Origin: Hydrotalea flava | GTDB lineage: Bacteria; Bacteroidota; Bacteroidia; Chitinophagales; Chitinophagaceae | NCBI RefSeq assembly: GCF_001623405.1 | Contig: NZ_LUHG01000104.1 | Span: forward strand, 1-64,000 | Reading direction: 5' to 3' | Length of the DNA: 64,000 nt | Part shown: in pieces, positions 59,340 to 64,000 of the stretch | Layout: each line of letters opens with the position of its first letter | How positions within the stretch are numbered: position 1 is the first letter of the stretch | Notes under the pieces: model-generated | Told to the model about the DNA's origin: nothing | Databases searched by the model: none | The model's input: only the letters and a program-made list of their open reading frames with translations | Program-made: the position numbers and the translations under genes

Positions 59340-60656
59340 GTGAACAGAATTACAAAATACTATCGGATTAATGATCCGAAACTCATAAAACAACAAATAG
59401 TACACTGGCTCAATCAGTATGCTGTTTGTTGTTTTTTTGATAATCACCAATACCAGCACGCCCAACACAATTTTGAAATACTGGCTGCAGCCGGAATTGT
59501 TTCAGAAACCGGTAAAAATAGTGTCATTGCTGACATAGATTACTGGTTAGCAGAACGCAACGACTGGATATTTGGACATTTGAATTACAATTTAAAGAAC
59601 CAACTTTTTAAAGGTTTTCATTCAGACCAAAAAGCCACTATACCTTTTCCTGAATTTTATTTTTTTCAACCTGAAGTGGTTTGTACCATGCAGAATGCCA
59701 CACTAAGTATCCATTCTGCCACCGCAAATCCGGATGATATTTTTAATCAGATACAATCCATGCCGGCATCTTACACAATACCGGTTCAACAAACTGCACA
59801 CTTCATCCCGGGTATTTCAAAAGAAACTTATTGCAGCATTATTGAACAGTTATTACAGCACATACACCGTGGCGATTGTTATGAAATTAATTATTGTCAG
59901 GAATGGATAGCTCCCAATGCACAAATAGACCCATTTGCAGCATACCGTGTATTAAGCAAGGTATCGCCTGCACCTTTTGGCGCATTTTATAAGCTGCAGC
60001 ATTTATACCTGCTTTGCTCCAGCCCCGAACGATATTTGTTAAAAAAAGGAAACCGGTTATTTTCATCACCCATTAAAGGCACTATTGCCAGAAATACCAA
60101 TATTCCTGCAATAGATGAGGCCTTGAAACAAAACCTGCTTCAATCAGCCAAAGAACAAAGCGAGAATGTGATGATTGTTGATTTGGTAAGAAACGATTTC
60201 AGCCGCATATGCAAAGCCGGTACAGTTAGTGTTACGGAATTATTTGGCATTTATACCTATCCCCAAGTACATCAAATGATTAGTACCATTACCGGACAAT
60301 TAAAAAACGACCTTACATTCTCCGAAATTTTAAAGGCTACTTTCCCAATGGGTTCCATGACAGGTGCACCTAAAGAAAGGGTGATGCAGTTAACTGAACA
60401 GTATGAATATTTTAACAGGGGTTTGTATGCAGGCAGTGTAGGGTATTTTACCCCTGAAAAAGATTTTGATTTTAATGTGGTGATTAGAAGTGTGCAATAC
60501 GATGCACAGCAAAAGGTATTGAGTTATGCTGTTGGGAGTGGTATTACTGCCGGTAGTGTGCCCGAGCAGGAATATGACGAGTGTTTATTAAAAGCAACCG
60601 CAATGGCTGCGTTGTTTAATGCGCGACCGGGCTACCCAGTAACAACTGCTGAATAG
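59340..60656 (+). CDS. anthranilate/aminodeoxychorismate synthase component I
   Basis: A chorismate-binding enzyme, most like PabB, which adds ammonia to chorismate for folate synthesis. The 438-aa sequence starts at a GTG and contains SSPERYLLKKG, SPIKGTIARN, MIVDLVRNDFSRIC and FPMGSMTGAPKERVM, all typical. No glutaminase partner or TrpE-type context is nearby. It overlaps the convergent lytic transglycosylase gene by 41 bases. Confidence 0.9.
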   Translation: MNRITKYYRINDPKLIKQQIVHWLNQYAVCCFFDNHQYQHAQHNFEILAAAGIVSETGKNSVIADIDYWLAERNDWIFGHLNYNLKNQLFKGFHSDQKATIPFPEFYFFQPEVVCTMQNATLSIHSATANPDDIFNQIQSMPASYTIPVQQTAHFIPGISKETYCSIIEQLLQHIHRGDCYEINYCQEWIAPNAQIDPFAAYRVLSKVSPAPFGAFYKLQHLYLLCSSPERYLLKKGNRLFSSPIKGTIARNTNIPAIDEALKQNLLQSAKEQSENVMIVDLVRNDFSRICKAGTVSVTELFGIYTYPQVHQMISTITGQLKNDLTFSEILKATFPMGSMTGAPKERVMQLTEQYEYFNRGLYAGSVGYFTPEKDFDFNVVIRSVQYDAQQKVLSYAVGSGITAGSVPEQEYDECLLKATAMAALFNARPGYPVTTAE

Positions 60657-61644
60657 ATTGTTCCAGAATTTGTTGTTTCGTTGCATCAAACAAATTTTTT
60701 TTCTCTTTAGGCAAATACATAGTATATTTTTTTCCGGATGCCAGTTGCGCTGCAAATCCCGGATTCAACTGGTTAAAATAAGCAGATAATATTTGAAGCT
60801 GTTTACAAATTAATGCAGCATTGTACCGCCCACTTACTTCTACAGAACAAAGGGTACTATCGGCACTGGTGATTACAGTTCGCTGTTCAGCAGGTACATT
60901 AAAATATTGCTGCACCTCTTGGGCAGTTAAGGTAGTTACTCCTCCGTTATTTTCAAATATATAATGGGTAGCAATATATTTTTTTACGTGATTACGGGTT
61001 TCTTCAGGCAAAAAATATTGTATATCCCAAAAGCTTTTGCTTTTTGCTTTTTCAATAGCCTGCTTTACTCTTCCTACCCCAGCATTATAGGCAGCAACTA
61101 CCAGAAGCCAATCGCCAAATTCGGCATACAACTCTTTTAATAATTTGGCAGCAACTTCAGTACTTTTAATAAAATCAGTTCGTTCATCTACATATTTATT
61201 ATTTTTCAAGCCAAACCGTTGTGCTTCATAGGGCATTAACTGCCAGGGTCCTACTGCCCCGGCCCATGATACAAGATTGGGTTGTAAATGACTCTCAATT
61301 ACACTCAGGTATTTCAACGCAACTGGTACTCCGTTAGCACTCAAAATATGATCATACAAATCAAAATAGGGCTTAGCCCAAAACTTCATCAGCAGTAGTT
61401 CTTTGCTTTGCTTTTCACTGTACTCACTGTAAAATGAAACCATTTGATAAGGAAGTGGAATATTCACAAAAGCATGACCGGAAGGTATTTGCAACAGGGT
61501 TTGAAAAGTATTCACCGGTGTTACAACAGTATCGGACAAATGAGAAGGATTTGCTGCAAGTGTATTTACCGGATTACACAATATACAAAACAGTAGCAAC
61601 GGGTAACAATAATGTTGCTTTATTTTCCGGATACACTGATTCAT
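60616..61644 (-). CDS. lytic transglycosylase, SLT domain
   Basis: A 342-aa periplasmic or lipid-envelope protein that cleaves peptidoglycan glycan strands. The signal segment YPLLLFCILCNPVNTLA is followed by the SLT domain with catalytic E117 in VIESHLQPNL, GAVGPWQLMPYEA, and AAYNAGVGRV. Unlike MltD it ends without LysM repeats. It is third in a tatA-gatA-transglycosylase run common in Bacteroidota. Confidence 0.88.
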   Translation of the reverse strand: MNQCIRKIKQHYCYPLLLFCILCNPVNTLAANPSHLSDTVVTPVNTFQTLLQIPSGHAFVNIPLPYQMVSFYSEYSEKQSKELLLMKFWAKPYFDLYDHILSANGVPVALKYLSVIESHLQPNLVSWAGAVGPWQLMPYEAQRFGLKNNKYVDERTDFIKSTEVAAKLLKELYAEFGDWLLVVAAYNAGVGRVKQAIEKAKSKSFWDIQYFLPEETRNHVKKYIATHYIFENNGGVTTLTAQEVQQYFNVPAEQRTVITSADSTLCSVEVSGRYNAALICKQLQILSAYFNQLNPGFAAQLASGKKYTMYLPKEKKNLFDATKQQILEQSIQQLLLGSPVAH

Positions 61645-61693
61645 ATTGCAGGATATTTTAAACCAATGTTGGTGATAAAATTTATAGCAACAA

Positions 61694-63145
61694 TTAATTC
61701 AAATGCGAAAGGTAATTACCCAATACCATGAGTTCGGTTTCTTTAAATTGGGGCATCATTACCTGCATACCAAAGGGCAAACCATTGCTGTGTTGAAACA
61801 AAGGCAAAGATACGCCGGGAATACCCACTAAATTGGCATATACAGTGTATATATCCGCCAAATACATTTCTACAGGATTGTTTCTCTTTTCACCTATCTT
61901 GAAGGCTGTACCCGGTACGGTGGGTGAAATGATAGCCTGATAATGCTCAAAAATATGGTCATTTTGTTCAACTAATAAACGCCTGAGTTGCTGTGCTTTA
62001 CTAAAATAGGCATCATAATAACCGGCACTTAATACAAAAGTACCCAATAGAATACGACGTTGCACTTCTTTTCCGAAACCCTGGCTGCGTGATTTTTTAT
62101 ATAATGCAGTCAGGTCATCCTGTGCTGCCAAATCTGCCCGATAGCCATATTTTACCCCATCGTAACGTGATAAGTTACTGGAAGCTTCTGCAGTAGTTAA
62201 AACATAGTAGGTAGGTACCACATATTTTAATAAAGGGAAATCAACCGGCTCTACAATGTGACCCTGTAAACGTAGTTTCTCAACATACTGGTGGAACGCC
62301 TTTGCTATTTCAGGATCTAAACCCGGATGTTCCAGCGCTTCTTTAAAATAGGCAATTTTAAAAGGTTCCTGTCGACTGCTTATACTGCTTTTTTGCAACA
62401 GATCGCTGTAGGCCGGAACAGGTTCTGCAGAAACAGTACTATCGTAGGCATCTTCTCCTGCAATTACTTCAAGTACCCTTGCAGTATCTTGCAAATGTTT
62501 GGAAAAAATACCAATCTGATCAAATGATGAAGCATAAGCAATTAACCCATGCCTTGAAATTCGGCCGTAGGTAGGTTTAAACCCAATAATCCCACACCAA
62601 TCGGCCGGCTGGCGTACAGAGCCTCCGGTATCACTTCCCAGACTTACCATACACATATCTGCCTGAACGGCTACAGCAGAACCACCGGAAGAACCACCGG
62701 GTACTTTGGTAATATCTGCAGCATTTTGAACAGGGCCATAAGCTGAATTTTCATTGGTACTGCCCATGGCAAATTCATCGCAATTATTGCGACCTATAAT
62801 AATGGCACCTGCTTCAATTAATCGTTCAACTGCAGTAGCGGAATATAGTGAGGAGAAATTATTTAGAATGAGTGAGCCTGCAGTAACAGTATGATTGCAG
62901 TAACAAATTACATCTTTCAATGCAACCACTACCCCATGTAAATGACCCATTGTTTTGCCTGCCATTCGTTCAAAATCTAAAAAGGAAGCACGGTCAAGCG
63001 CTTCTTTTGCATAAACTTCTATAAATGCGTTAAGGGAAGATTTTTTGCCAATATTGTCCAAATAATGTTGAACAGCCTCCACACAAGTAGTAGTGCCATT
63101 CAATAAATCATTGTGGTATTGAGCAATAGTGGTAAATGTAAACAA
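61694..63145 (-). CDS. gatA: Asp/Glu-tRNA amidotransferase subunit A
   Basis: Glutaminase subunit that supplies ammonia to convert Glu-tRNA-Gln and/or Asp-tRNA-Asn. The 483-aa sequence belongs to the amidase-signature family with triad K77 (ALKDVI), S152 (GGSSGGS) and S176 (TGGSVRQP). The start is a TTG at 63145; no ATG fits the conserved N-terminus. Confidence 0.94.
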   Translation of the reverse strand: MFTFTTIAQYHNDLLNGTTTCVEAVQHYLDNIGKKSSLNAFIEVYAKEALDRASFLDFERMAGKTMGHLHGVVVALKDVICYCNHTVTAGSLILNNFSSLYSATAVERLIEAGAIIIGRNNCDEFAMGSTNENSAYGPVQNAADITKVPGGSSGGSAVAVQADMCMVSLGSDTGGSVRQPADWCGIIGFKPTYGRISRHGLIAYASSFDQIGIFSKHLQDTARVLEVIAGEDAYDSTVSAEPVPAYSDLLQKSSISSRQEPFKIAYFKEALEHPGLDPEIAKAFHQYVEKLRLQGHIVEPVDFPLLKYVVPTYYVLTTAEASSNLSRYDGVKYGYRADLAAQDDLTALYKKSRSQGFGKEVQRRILLGTFVLSAGYYDAYFSKAQQLRRLLVEQNDHIFEHYQAIISPTVPGTAFKIGEKRNNPVEMYLADIYTVYANLVGIPGVSLPLFQHSNGLPFGMQVMMPQFKETELMVLGNYLSHLN

Positions 63146-63174
63146 AACCCGTTACAGATATTGGTGGTTAATAA

Positions 63175-63369
63175 TTACTTTGCAGCAGTTTCAGAGTCTT
63201 TTTCTTTCATTCCTTCCTGAAGTTCTCTTTTTACGTTGTCTTTTGCATCATTAAACTCACGAATACCTTTTCCCAAACCACGCATAAATTCCGGTATTTT
63301 TTTCCCACCGAATAATACCAAGATTGCAATTAAAATAATAATCAGTTCGGGCATTCCTAGATTGGCCAT
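63175..63369 (-). CDS. tatA: Sec-independent translocase TatA
   Basis: Pore-forming subunit of twin-arginine translocation. 64 aa from the ATG at 63369: one helix (MPELIIILIAILVLFGGKK), then the amphipathic IPEFMRGLGKGIREFND and an acidic/basic tail. The longer frame starting at 63420 adds residues not found in the family. Confidence 0.92.
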   Translation of the reverse strand: MANLGMPELIIILIAILVLFGGKKIPEFMRGLGKGIREFNDAKDNVKRELQEGMKEKDSETAAK

Positions 63370-63456
63370 AAAAAATTGATTTAAGAAGGTAAAGTTAGTA
63401 CAAATTATTGTACCAAACATTAAGTTATAGAATAGAAGGATTAAGACTGCATAAAA

Positions 63457-63482
63457 AAGCGGAAGTTTAACAACTCCCGCTT
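63457..63482 (-). terminator. intrinsic terminator after rplS
   Basis: On the minus strand an 11-bp stem AAGCGGGAGTT / AACTTCCGCTT (one G-T pair) with a 4-base loop is followed by TTTT. It lies 20 bases past the rplS stop. Confidence 0.85.
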
Positions 63483-63501
63483 AAATATTTGAATAATTTG
63501 A

Positions 63502-63852
63502 CTAGAAACGTTTTTCTTTAATACGGGCACTTTTACCGCTACGTTCTCTTAAATAGAACAATTTAGCTCTGCGTACTTTTCCTTTTTTGTTTAAAACTAT
63601 GGAATCGATATTGGGAGAGAAGAAAGGGAACAATCTTTCCACACCTACCCCATCAGAAATTTTGCGTACGGTAAAAGTTGCAGTAGCACCTGTGCCCTGC
63701 ATTTTTAACACATCACCACGAAAACTCTGAATACGCTCTTTACCACCTTCTACAATTTTATAGTTAACGGTAATATTATCACCACTTTTAAATTTGGGAT
63801 ATTCTTTTTTGGCAATTAACTGCTCGTGTACGAATTGAACTGCTTCGCTCAT
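63502..63852 (-). CDS. rplS: 50S ribosomal protein L19
   Basis: A 116-aa ribosomal protein at the 30S-50S interface, from the ATG at 63852 (SEAVQFVHEQLIA). It has the conserved SGDNITVNYKIVEGGKERIQ and the C-terminal RRAKLFYLRERSGKSARIKE. A TTG eight codons upstream is unlikely. Confidence 0.95.
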   Translation of the reverse strand: MSEAVQFVHEQLIAKKEYPKFKSGDNITVNYKIVEGGKERIQSFRGDVLKMQGTGATATFTVRKISDGVGVERLFPFFSPNIDSIVLNKKGKVRRAKLFYLRERSGKSARIKEKRF

Positions 63853-63873
63853 AACTTTAATTTTTGCGGACGG

Positions 63874-63903
63874 CAAAGGTAACAGAAAATTTTAAATTTC
63901 AAA
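63874..63903 (-). promoter_or_regulatory. promoter of rplS
   Basis: On the minus strand TTTG (63900-63903), an 18-base spacer, then TACCTTTG (63874-63881). This is a full Bacteroidota -33/-7 promoter, the best seen in the window, 21 bases before the ATG. Confidence 0.7.
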
Positions 63904-63921
63904 CCAGAATTTATAAATAAT

Positions 63922-64000
63922 TTATCTGGCTACATTAATGGCCCTTTTTTCGCGGATAACGGTTACTTTTATTTGCCCAGGATACGTCATTTCGGTTTGT
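63922..64000 (-). CDS. rny: ribonuclease Y, C-terminal end (partial)
   Basis: The last 25 codons of a minus-strand gene cut by the window edge: TYPGQIKVTVIREKRAINVAR and stop. This matches the conserved tail of RNase Y, a membrane-bound endonuclease of mRNA decay. Only this end is visible. Confidence 0.8.
   Translation of the reverse strand, partial: QTEMTYPGQIKVTVIREKRAINVAR

Overview
The window looks like chromosomal DNA of a Bacteroidota bacterium, most likely family Chitinophagaceae. The evidence is AT-rich DNA, almost no Shine-Dalgarno sequences, several TAnnTTTG promoter boxes, gliding genes (ssb-gldE-gldD), an ATP synthase a-subunit with a long secreted N-terminal part, DUF3098, DUF5916, and the Bacteroidota gene runs ftsX-DUF3098-uppP, tatA-gatA-lytic transglycosylase and pdxA/rsmA. 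The genus is not decidable from this sequence.

Layout. 1-5 kb: respiratory complex I genes nuoA-nuoF on the minus strand. 5-8 kb: a TPR protein, a PstS-like lipoprotein and a small membrane protein, one minus-strand operon. 8.3-14.2 kb: tyrosine phosphatase, hisS, small secreted proteins, ssb, gldE, gldD. 14.5-18.7 kb: an ABC permease/ATPase pair divergent from a TesA-like lipase, the arrangement of E. coli ybbP-ybbA/tesA. 18.7-25.5 kb: accessory DNA with a DUF5916 protein, a broken class C beta-lactamase-like gene, an intact GH30 glycosidase, a DinB-like protein and a decayed secreted-protein remnant. 25.5-43.1 kb: mostly housekeeping (leuS, ftsX, uppP, ruvC, greA, pdxA, rsmA) plus an ABC exporter-LolA-like operon. 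43.1-48.5 kb: an accessory island. 48.6-64 kb: ATP synthase atpB-E-F-H-A (no atpG), an ABC exporter, spoT/relA, purA, pabB, lytic transglycosylase, gatA, tatA, rplS and the 3' end of rny.

Main discovery. The gene at 44854-47196 would normally be annotated as a quinol-dependent nitric oxide reductase. Read residue by residue, it has Asn instead of the second histidine of the FeB-binding His-His pair, Gln instead of the essential catalytic-site Glu, and Gly at two quinol-site acidic positions. Both hemes' His ligands are kept. This is the pattern of the unusual NOR group proposed to be nitric oxide dismutases (2 NO to N2 + O2). It is preceded divergently by an NsrR-like Rrf2 regulator with three spaced cysteines and followed by a DGC-type cysteine protein. 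The three form a candidate NO-responsive, oxygen-generating module. The activity is an inference, not shown by sequence.

A second theme is gene decay. Five genes (a beta-lactamase-like lipoprotein, a winged-helix regulator, a TonB-dependent receptor, an XRE regulator and a secreted protein) carry frameshifts or stops, while all core genes are intact. I saw no tRNA, rRNA, CRISPR array, insertion sequence or prophage.
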